Shown in pieces: positions 6,305 to 11,806 of a stretch of DNA of 11,806 nt. A program made the position numbers and the translations under genes. The notes under the pieces were generated by a model. That model was given only the letters and a program-made list of their open reading frames with translations. It did not search any database and was not told the DNA's origin. Source of the DNA: Azonexaceae bacterium (GTDB taxonomy: Bacteria > Pseudomonadota > Gammaproteobacteria > Burkholderiales > Rhodocyclaceae). The stretch is from contig SSTA01000282.1 of assembly GCA_009469685.1 (NCBI GenBank), positions 1 through 11,806 of the forward strand, in the 5' to 3' direction. How positions within the stretch are numbered: position 1 is the first letter of the stretch; each line of letters starts with the position of its first letter.

Positions 6305-7737
6305 GCCGCAAGAATCGCCCCTGGCTCTTCTACGATACTACCGCCTCGGTGTGCACCACCTGCCTGCGCCAGGTAGAGGCCAAGGTGGTGATCAAGGGCG
6401 ACGAGGTCTTTCTCGACAAGTGGTGCCCGGCCCACGGCAGCGAGCGGGTGCTGATCGCCGACGATGCCGACTACTACCGCCTGTGCCGGGAGGTATACGT
6501 CAAGGCGCCCGAGATGCCGGAACGCTTCAACACCGCCATGCGCCATGGCTGTCCTTACGATTGCGGACTGTGTCCGGACCACATGCAGCATTCCTGCCTC
6601 ACGGTGGTGGAAATCACCGAGCACTGCAACCTGCGCTGCCCGGTGTGCTACGCGGAATCCGGGCCGGAGCGGCAGACCCATCGGTCCCTGGCCGAAATCG
6701 AGGCCATGCTCGACGCGGTGGTTGCCAATGAAGGGGAGCCCGACGTGGTCCAACTCTCCGGCGGCGAACCGACCCTGCACCCGGATTTCTTCGCCATCCT
6801 CGACGCCGCCAAGGCCAGGCCGATCCGCCATCTGATGATCAACACCAACGGCCTGCGACTGGCCCGGGAGCCGGAGTTCGTCGCTCAACTGGCCGCCTAC
6901 AAGCCGGGCATCGAGGTTTATCTGCAGTTCGATTCCTTGCGCAACGAGGTCTTGCAGCAGTTGCGGGGCGCCGATCTGGCCGCAATCCACGAGCGGGCGC
7001 TAGCCAATCTGGAAATCAACGGCATCTCCACGACCCTGGTGATGACGGTGAAGCGGGGCTTAAACGATGGCGAGATCGGCGCAGTGATCCGCCACGGACT
7101 CAATTACCGCTGCGTGCGGGGAGTGACCTTGCAGCCGGTGTCCGATGTCGGCCGCAACGAGGATTTCGTCCCTGCCCGCCACCGCCTGACGGTGAGCGAG
7201 GTACGCCGGAAGGTGGCCGAACAGTCCTGCCTCTTCACCCTTGACGACATCGTGCCGGTCCCTTGCAACCCGGACACTCTGGCCATGGGTTACGCCCTGA
7301 AACTCGCTGGCGAGGTGCGGCCCCTCACCCGACATCTGGGGCCCGAGGCGTTGCTCGCGGGGCCGCGCAACACCATAGTCTTCGAACGAATGGTCGAAAA
7401 TGCACCGGCCATCAAAGACGCAGTATTCAAGCTCTTCTCCACCAACCATGCGCCGGAAGCCCAGGCCAACTGCCTGTCGGAGCTCCTCTGCTGCCTCCCG
7501 GCGGTGGCGGCGCCGGACCTTTCCTACGAAAACGTCTTCCGCGTCCTCATCGTCCAATTCATGGATGCCGCCAATCTCGACCTGCGGGCGCTCAAGAAAT
7601 CCTGCGTCCATTTTGCCCTGCCGGACGGGCGGATGATCCCTTTCGAGGCCTACAACCTGTTCTATCGGGGGGGGCGTTCCCTGCGGACTAGCCGTATCCA
7701 GGCCGAGATTCTCCAGGGGGTCGAATTGCGGCGGTGA
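6301..7737 (+). CDS. Radical SAM protein of the MJ0619/tetraether lipid synthase (Tes) type
   Basis: GTG 6301 overlaps the Lgt-like stop and has GGAG at 6291-6294; the product is 478 residues. Domains in order: an N-terminal rubredoxin-like or ribbon segment with C18-x2-C21 and C42-P-x-H-G; a cysteine-rich block C84, C88, C91, C99 (GCPYDCGLCPDHMQHSC); the radical SAM motif C109-x3-C113-x2-C116 (CNLRCPVC); SGGEPT at 153-158 for SAM binding; then a C-terminal part with VPVPC322 and SCVHFALPDGRMIPFEAYN (434-452). This layout matches the family of MJ0619 and archaeal Tes, which joins lipid tails by C-C bonds between sp3 carbons. As I recall that family, archaeal members have extra Cys/His after VPVPC and a Cys in PFC.YN; here these are NPDT and E449. 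A lipid substrate fits the context, but other radical SAM chemistry such as methylation is possible. Confidence 0.85.
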   Translation: MSRKNRPWLFYDTTASVCTTCLRQVEAKVVIKGDEVFLDKWCPAHGSERVLIADDADYYRLCREVYVKAPEMPERFNTAMRHGCPYDCGLCPDHMQHSCLTVVEITEHCNLRCPVCYAESGPERQTHRSLAEIEAMLDAVVANEGEPDVVQLSGGEPTLHPDFFAILDAAKARPIRHLMINTNGLRLAREPEFVAQLAAYKPGIEVYLQFDSLRNEVLQQLRGADLAAIHERALANLEINGISTTLVMTVKRGLNDGEIGAVIRHGLNYRCVRGVTLQPVSDVGRNEDFVPARHRLTVSEVRRKVAEQSCLFTLDDIVPVPCNPDTLAMGYALKLAGEVRPLTRHLGPEALLAGPRNTIVFERMVENAPAIKDAVFKLFSTNHAPEAQANCLSELLCCLPAVAAPDLSYENVFRVLIVQFMDAANLDLRALKKSCVHFALPDGRMIPFEAYNLFYRGGRSLRTSRIQAEILQGVELRR

Positions 7738-7745
7738 ATCGAGTT

Positions 7746-7774
7746 GGCGGCAGGCTGCGCCTGAAGAGCCCGCC
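7746..7774 (+). terminator. Hairpin just after the radical SAM stop codon
   Basis: GGCGGCAGGC (7746-7755) can pair with GCCTG (7759-7763) and CCGCC (7770-7774), giving a ten-base-pair stem with a TGC loop and a six-base bulge. It starts eight bases after the stop. No T-run follows, so it may be a weak terminator or a 3'-end stabiliser rather than a classical intrinsic terminator. Confidence 0.3.
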
Positions 7775-7883
7775 ACGGCTTCCGTCGGTCCGGCGCTCGG
7801 GAGACCGGGTTGGGGACTCCGCGGAAACTTCTTTTTCGGCCGGCTGTCTGAACGGCAAAGGCCGCTTCGGCTTGCAAGGTCCT

Positions 7884-7902
7884 GCTGGGAATTGGTCCCA
7901 GC
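7884..7902 (+). other. Perfect inverted repeat / RNA hairpin
   Basis: GCTGGGA, loop ATTGG, TCCCAGC. An outer CTTG/CAAG (7871-7874 with 7904-7907) could extend it across an asymmetric internal loop. It could be part of a terminator region, an untranslated leader, or an operator. I recognise no riboswitch family. Confidence 0.4.
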
Positions 7903-7971
7903 TCAAGGGGTGTTGCGCCAGGCGGTCTTTTTTCTTTTCCTTCTTTGATTGCCGGCACGACCGCGACGCGC

Positions 7972-7999
7972 TAATCTGCCCTCAGAATTAGGCCGATTC
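7972..7999 (+). promoter_or_regulatory. Possible sigma-28 (FliA) promoter for the chemoreceptor gene
   Basis: TAAT at 7972-7975 and GCCGATTC at 7992-7999 resemble the flagellar sigma-28 boxes TAAA and GCCGATAA (3 of 4 and 6 of 8 matches) with a 16-base spacer against the usual 15. Transcription would start near 8006, just before the AGGAGGAGGG ribosome site at 8018-8027. Chemoreceptor genes are classic FliA targets, which supports the reading. The -10 box also forms the left arm of a hairpin (GCCGATT 7992-7998 with AATCGGC 8005-8011), so the match could be incidental. Confidence 0.4.
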
Positions 8000-8030
8000 T
8001 GGAAAATCGGCTCGGCGAGGAGGAGGGACG

Positions 8031-10055
8031 ATGGCCAAGGGAGCCGTGGCGGGGGTCAGCGCATTGATGGGCAAATTGTCCATCGGCAAGAAAATCATTC
8101 TGGTGTGCGTCATCGCCCTGGGGGGCATGGGCCTGATGCTGGCCCAGTTGGTCTTCAATGAATTGCGTCAGGTCAACCAGATCGCAAACGAAGGGCAGGG
8201 TGCGGCCTACTCGCGGCAATTGCTCAAGCTTGTCCTCGCCGCGCAGGAACACCGGGCGCTGTCTACCGGGGTGGGGACTGGCGGGGTCGGCGCGGGGGAC
8301 CGCCTGAGCAAGCAACAGGAGGCGGTAGATGCTTCCCTTGCGGGCCTGCGTGCCTTCGTGGCCGAGCATTCCGTTCTTGCCGGAGAGTCGGCGGCCGTCG
8401 ACGAGTTGGTCAAGGGTTGGGAAAACATCAAGAAGGAATTGACCGGATTCGGTGCCGCCTCGAGTTTTACTCGCCAGACCGAATGGCTCGAGGCCGTGAT
8501 GGGACATTGGCAGCGTGCGGCCGACGTCACTTCCTTGAGCCTGGACCCCCACGCAGACAGCAATACCTTGAGCTCGGCGTCGATCGCCATTCTTCCTCCC
8601 TTGGTCGAGTACCTGGGGCGGACCCGCGATCTCGCGAGCGCCCTGGCGAGCAAGGAACCGGAGCCCGAGGAACTGACGGAATTGGCCCTTACGGTGCGAC
8701 TTGCAGCGGATCGCGTGCTCGCCTTGGCGGCGGCGCAGGGTCGTCTTGCCGCCAGCGCTCCGGAAGCCTCGGCCCGGCTCGACGAGGCCGTGAAAAGTCT
8801 GGGTCAGAAGTTCGAGGCCGCCCGCAAAGTGGTCGCCGATCGGGTGTTGTCGCGCAGCGTTGCCATGGGGGCGGCCGCCGAGGTGGGCGAAACCGGAGGC
8901 GCAGCCGTGACGTCGGCCGCGGCGCTCGCCGACCAGATTTTCGGCGAACTCGAAGGGGCTCTGGCGTCCCACCGGCAGCGCGCTTGGGGTGCCCTGGTCC
9001 TCAATCTGGGCTTGGCTCTCGGCGCCATGGCCTTGACTGGAGCCGTCTTGTGGGCCATCGGCGGGTCGTTGCGGGCGTCCCTAGGATCGATCAGCGAAGG
9101 CGGGCGACGGATGGCCCAAGGCGATCTCAGTACGTCGATCCCGGTCCACGGGGAAGACGAGATGGGTCAAATTGCGCTGGCCTTCAATCATCTGGGAGAT
9201 GCTTTGCGGGCATTGATCCAGAGTCTCCAGCAGGGGGCCGTCGAGGTGTCCCGCGCGACTGAATCGATGGTGACGGTCTCGCAGCAGGTGAGCGAAGCGT
9301 CTTCCAGCCAGAGCGCCTCGGCTCAAGGAGTGTCGGCGGCGGTCAAGGGCATGTCGGAAGCGATCCGCGGCGTTGCGGATCACGCGGTGCAGGTCCGCTC
9401 GCAGTCGGATGCGAGCCTGGGCGAAACCCGCAAGGGCTTGCAGGCCCTCGACCAGATGCTAGGCGAGATCAACCAGGCCAATCGGGCGGTGGACGAAATG
9501 TCCTCGTCAACGGCGGCCTTCGTCGAAAGCGCGGGCGGTATCTCGGCGATGACCAAGGAAATCAGGGATATTGCAGACCAGACCAATCTGCTGGCCTTGA
9601 ACGCGGCCATCGAGGCTGCCCGCGCGGGCGAGCATGGACGTGGATTTGCGGTCGTGGCCGACGAGGTGCGCAAATTGGCGGAGAAATCCGGATCGGTGGC
9701 GCGCGAAATCGACGAGGTGACCCGCACTCTCGGCGAGCGTTCGGCACAGGCCGAATCGGTGGCGCTCGAGGGGCGGACAGCCATCGAGGCCGCCCAGGAG
9801 CACCTGGTGCGGGTCAAGGAAGCGCTGGACGAGGCCGCGCGGGCGGTGGATGCCACGGCCCAGGGGATGACCGGCATTTCCGATTCGGTGGGCGGGACCA
9901 CCGCCGTGAGCCAGCAGATTGCGGGTGAGGTCGCGCGCATTGCGCAGGGCGCCGAAGCGAGTACTGCGTCGATCCGCGACATGGCCAGGGAAGCCCGCCA
10001 ATTGCGGGAACTGGCGACCAAGCTTGCCGAGGGTGCGGCGCGCTTCCGCCTCTGA
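8031..10055 (+). CDS. Methyl-accepting chemotaxis protein with NIT-like sensor domain
   Basis: The protein has 674 residues from ATG 8031, preceded by a strong ribosome site (AGGAGGAGGG). It is a transmembrane chemoreceptor: helix TM1 at about 20-42, a mostly helical periplasmic domain at about 43-317, TM2 at about 318-344, HAMP to about 395 (ending [15 protein letters not shown]), then a cytoplasmic methyl-accepting coiled coil. The signalling tip, which contacts CheA and CheW, is at about 510-551 and reads [20 protein letters not shown] followed by [29 protein letters not shown] at 72-78 resembles the QxxRGxS motif of NIT/four-helix sensor domains, so a small anion such as nitrate or nitrite is possible but not shown. 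There is no CheR-binding pentapeptide (NWETF-like) at the C-terminus, which ends AARFRL. Confidence 0.93.
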   Translation: MAKGAVAGVSALMGKLSIGKKIILVCVIALGGMGLMLAQLVFNELRQVNQIANEGQGAAYSRQLLKLVLAAQEHRALSTGVGTGGVGAGDRLSKQQEAVDASLAGLRAFVAEHSVLAGESAAVDELVKGWENIKKELTGFGAASSFTRQTEWLEAVMGHWQRAADVTSLSLDPHADSNTLSSASIAILPPLVEYLGRTRDLASALASKEPEPEELTELALTVRLAADRVLALAAAQGRLAASAPEASARLDEAVKSLGQKFEAARKVVADRVLSRSVAMGAAAEVGETGGAAVTSAAALADQIFGELEGALASHRQRAWGALVLNLGLALGAMALTGAVLWAIGGSLRASLGSISEGGRRMAQGDLSTSIPVHGEDEMGQIALAFNHLGDALRALIQSLQQGAVEVSRATESMVTVSQQVSEASSSQSASAQGVSAAVKGMSEAIRGVADHAVQVRSQSDASLGETRKGLQALDQMLGEINQANRAVDEMSSSTAAFVESAGGISAMTKEIRDIADQTNLLALNAAIEAARAGEHGRGFAVVADEVRKLAEKSGSVAREIDEVTRTLGERSAQAESVALEGRTAIEAAQEHLVRVKEALDEAARAVDATAQGMTGISDSVGGTTAVSQQIAGEVARIAQGAEASTASIRDMAREARQLRELATKLAEGAARFRL

Positions 10056-10115
10056 GCGGGAACCTTCACGGGCGGCCACGGCCTGACGGGTTCGACACGC
10101 AAGGCTCGCCACACC

Positions 10116-11321
10116 ATGAATGACTCCCGTTCCCGCAACATCTTCCCGGTCCTGATGTTCGCGGCGGGCATCGTCTGCGTGTCGATGGGGATCCGCCATA
10201 CTTTCGGCCTCTTCCTTGCGCCGATGAGCAGCGAGCATCATTGGGGGCGCGAGGTTTTTTCCTTCGCCATTGCCGTTCAGAACCTGGCCTGGGGCGCTTC
10301 GCAACCTTTTGCCGGGCTGCTGGCGGATCGCTGGGGTGCCAAACGCGTACTCTGGATCGGCGGAGCCCTCTACGCCCTCGGCCTGGCGGGGATGGCCCTG
10401 GCAACGTCGGCGACCGGCCTGACCGCGTCGGCAGGCCTGGTTCTGGGCCTTGCCCAGAGTGCGACCACCTACAGCGTCGTCTTCTCGGCTCTCGGGCGGC
10501 TGGTTCCCGAGGCGCGCCGGAGCTGGGCCATGGGCCTGGTCGCCGCAGCCGGTTCCTTCGGGCAGTTTCTCATGGTTCCCGTCGGCTCGGGATTGATCTC
10601 GGGCCTGGGTTGGTTCGGCACCTTGTTCGTTTTTTCCGCGGCGTCCTTTCTGATTCTTCCTTTGGGCAGCGCGCTTGCCGGAAATCTTCTTCCGGCGGCG
10701 GGCGCCAGCGGACAGACGGCCGCTCAGGCAGTCCGTCAGGCCTTCGCGGATCGCAGCTTCATCCTGCTCACCGCCGGGTTCTTCGTGTGCGGTTTTCAGG
10801 TGGTCTTCATCGGCGTCCATCTGCCGACCTACCTGCTGGACAAGGGGCTGTCGGGCAACGTCGGCATGACCGCGCTGGCTCTCATCGGGCTGTTCAACAT
10901 CGCCGGAACCTACGGCGTCGGAGTCCTGGGGACACGCTATCCCAAGCGATTCCTGCTGGCTGGAATCTATGTCCTGCGCAGTGCCGTGATTGCGGCTTTT
11001 CTGCTGCTACCCCTGACCCCTTTGTCGGTCTATGGCTTCGCGGCGTGTATGGGCCTCCTGTGGCTGTCCACGGTGCCCGCCACCAATGCCATCGTCGCCC
11101 AGATCTACGGCGTGCGCTATCTGGGCATGCTCTCGGGCCTGGTCTTCTTCAGCCACCAGATTGGTAGTTTTCTCGGGGTCTGGCTGGGCGGGAGGCTGTT
11201 TGACCTCAGCGGCTCCTACGATACGGTGTGGGCCATCTGCATCGTCCTGGGATTGATCGCCGCCCTCATCAATCTGCCGGTGGACGAGCGCAGCCTCGAG
11301 TCGCGCCGGGTTCCGGCCTGA
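10116..11321 (+). CDS. MFS transporter, 12-helix
   Basis: The product has 401 residues, a normal MFS length. Hydrophobic segments run throughout, with MFS motif A-like DRWGAKR at 71-77 in the loop between helices 2 and 3. The N-terminus (GIVCVSMGIRHTFGLFLAPM) resembles the OFA/monocarboxylate-type and YbfB-like MFS groups, so an organic anion substrate is possible, though the sequence alone does not show it. ATG 10116 has only a weak AAGG at 10101-10104, eleven bases upstream, and I see no clearly better start. The 60 bases after the chemoreceptor stop contain no evident promoter or T-tailed terminator, so read-through from the chemoreceptor gene is possible. The gene ends 36 bases before the ubiA ATG. 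Confidence 0.88.
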   Translation: MNDSRSRNIFPVLMFAAGIVCVSMGIRHTFGLFLAPMSSEHHWGREVFSFAIAVQNLAWGASQPFAGLLADRWGAKRVLWIGGALYALGLAGMALATSATGLTASAGLVLGLAQSATTYSVVFSALGRLVPEARRSWAMGLVAAAGSFGQFLMVPVGSGLISGLGWFGTLFVFSAASFLILPLGSALAGNLLPAAGASGQTAAQAVRQAFADRSFILLTAGFFVCGFQVVFIGVHLPTYLLDKGLSGNVGMTALALIGLFNIAGTYGVGVLGTRYPKRFLLAGIYVLRSAVIAAFLLLPLTPLSVYGFAACMGLLWLSTVPATNAIVAQIYGVRYLGMLSGLVFFSHQIGSFLGVWLGGRLFDLSGSYDTVWAICIVLGLIAALINLPVDERSLESRRVPA

Positions 11322-11350
11322 TCGTCAGCCAGGGCGCCCGCCGGTAGAAT
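11322..11350 (+). promoter_or_regulatory. Possible sigma-70 promoter for ubiA
   Basis: TCGTCA (11322-11327, 4 of 6 against TTGACA), a 17-base spacer and TAGAAT (11345-11350, 5 of 6 against TATAAT). Transcription would start about 11357-11358, at the ubiA ATG itself. The promoter begins right after the MFS stop codon. Confidence 0.45.
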
Positions 11351-11357
11351 GCCGGCC

Positions 11358-11806
11358 ATGAACTGGATTGCCCTCAAGGAAAGGCTCGATCTCTACGAGC
11401 GACTGATGCGGCTCGACAAGCCCATCGGAATATTGCTGCTGCTGTGGCCTACCCTGTGGGGGTTGTGGCTGTCTTCCCGCGGGCATCCCGACTGGACGGT
11501 GGTCTTGGTCTTTGTCCTCGGAACCGTCCTCATGCGTTCGGCGGGTTGCGTCATCAACGATTTCGCCGACCGCGACTTCGATCGCCACGTCGAGCGAACC
11601 AAGGACCGTCCGTTGACGGCAGGTAAAGTGTCGCCCCGGGAAGCGTTGGCTCTTTTCGTGGTGCTGGCGGCCTGTGCCTTCCTGCTGGTCCTTCTGCTCG
11701 GAATCCCGCTGGTGATCTGGCTTTCGATTCCGGCAATCTTTCTGGCCGCCAGCTACCCCTTTACCAAACGCTTCTTCGCCATACCGCAGGCCTATCTCGG
11801 CGTTGC
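11358..11806 (+). CDS. ubiA: 4-hydroxybenzoate polyprenyltransferase UbiA (partial, 3' end outside window)
   Basis: The first 149 residues are present and the frame is open at the window edge. UbiA joins the polyprenyl tail to 4-hydroxybenzoate in the inner membrane, an early step of ubiquinone synthesis. The N-terminus ([20 protein letters not shown]) is typical of proteobacterial UbiA. The first Mg2+/diphosphate-binding motif NDxxDxxxD is N67, D68, D71, D75, followed by [31 protein letters not shown] near the edge is the usual conserved segment before the second half. I prefer ATG 11358; an in-frame ATG at 11349 would add three residues, but it overlaps the -10 box. Neither has a clear ribosome site. 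ubiC is not next to it; the upstream gene is the MFS transporter. Confidence 0.95.
   Translation, partial: MNWIALKERLDLYERLMRLDKPIGILLLLWPTLWGLWLSSRGHPDWTVVLVFVLGTVLMRSAGCVINDFADRDFDRHVERTKDRPLTAGKVSPREALALFVVLAACAFLLVLLLGIPLVIWLSIPAIFLAASYPFTKRFFAIPQAYLGV

Larger units (their letters stand above)
7738..8030. other. Intergenic region between the radical SAM gene and the chemoreceptor gene
   Basis: These 293 bases hold no convincing gene. They contain the post-stop hairpin (7746-7774), a perfect seven-base-pair stem GCTGGGA/TCCCAGC at 7884-7902 with loop ATTGG, a T/C-rich tract at 7928-7946, and a possible FliA promoter with a hairpin at 7992-8011 before the chemoreceptor ribosome site. The T tract begins about 25 bases after the 7884-7902 stem, too far for a standard terminator. 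An 85-codon frame at 7734-7991 has no ribosome site and an Arg/Ser-rich product, so I do not call it. Confidence 0.5.

Noticed and set aside
7957..7980. Possible sigma-54 promoter (GGCACG) before the chemoreceptor gene
   Set aside because: No GC of a -12 element lies ten bases after the GG, so the required spacing fails.
7734..7991. 85-codon plus-strand frame in the intergenic region
   Set aside because: No ribosome site, Arg/Ser-rich product without hydrophobic or domain pattern, and it covers the hairpins and T tract.
10056..10115. Possible terminator around the GGCC-AC-GGCC repeat after the chemoreceptor gene
   Set aside because: The loop is too short for a stable hairpin and no T-run follows.
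9507..10820. 437-codon open frame on the minus strand
   Set aside because: It lies antisense across the 3' part of the chemoreceptor gene and the 5' half of the MFS gene. Its product is Arg/Gly/Glu-rich low-complexity sequence with no family features, as expected for antisense frames in G+C-rich DNA.

Overview
The window is a G+C-rich, densely packed bacterial chromosome segment with every recognisable gene on the + strand. The UbiA sequence, the NIT-like chemoreceptor and the codon use suggest a betaproteobacterium, possibly Rhodocyclales. That is an inference from gene style, not from a marker gene. I see no insertion sequence, tRNA, rRNA, CRISPR array or clear sign of recent transfer.

Region 1 (1-7737) is one tightly coupled gene string. 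It holds the end of an unknown membrane-anchored protein, an LplT-type lysophospholipid transporter fused to a PlsC acyltransferase, a two-helix membrane protein, a large DUF2339 polytopic membrane protein, two more small membrane proteins (the first a clear paralogue of the one before DUF2339), a divergent prolipoprotein diacylglyceryl transferase (Lgt) homologue, and a radical SAM protein of the MJ0619/tetraether-lipid-synthase (Tes) type. Five of the seven junctions overlap (ATGA, ATGA, 13 bases, TTGA, GTGA) and the other two gaps are 10 and 19 bases. Four of the seven genes with visible starts use GTG or TTG. The recognisable enzymes all belong to lipid-acting families, so the string may be a membrane-lipid remodelling operon. 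The Lgt-like/Tes-like pair is the most interesting part: the Lgt homologue has lost the catalytic-region histidine, and the radical SAM protein departs from the archaeal Tes pattern in its C-terminal half.

Region 2 (7738-8030) is a 293-base intergenic stretch. It has hairpins after the radical SAM gene, a T-rich tract, and a possible sigma-28 (FliA) promoter before a chemoreceptor gene.

Region 3 (8031-11806) holds a methyl-accepting chemotaxis protein, an MFS transporter, and the first half of ubiA (4-hydroxybenzoate polyprenyltransferase, ubiquinone synthesis), which runs off the window. The ubiA start lies at the right distance from a near-consensus -10 box to give a leaderless mRNA.
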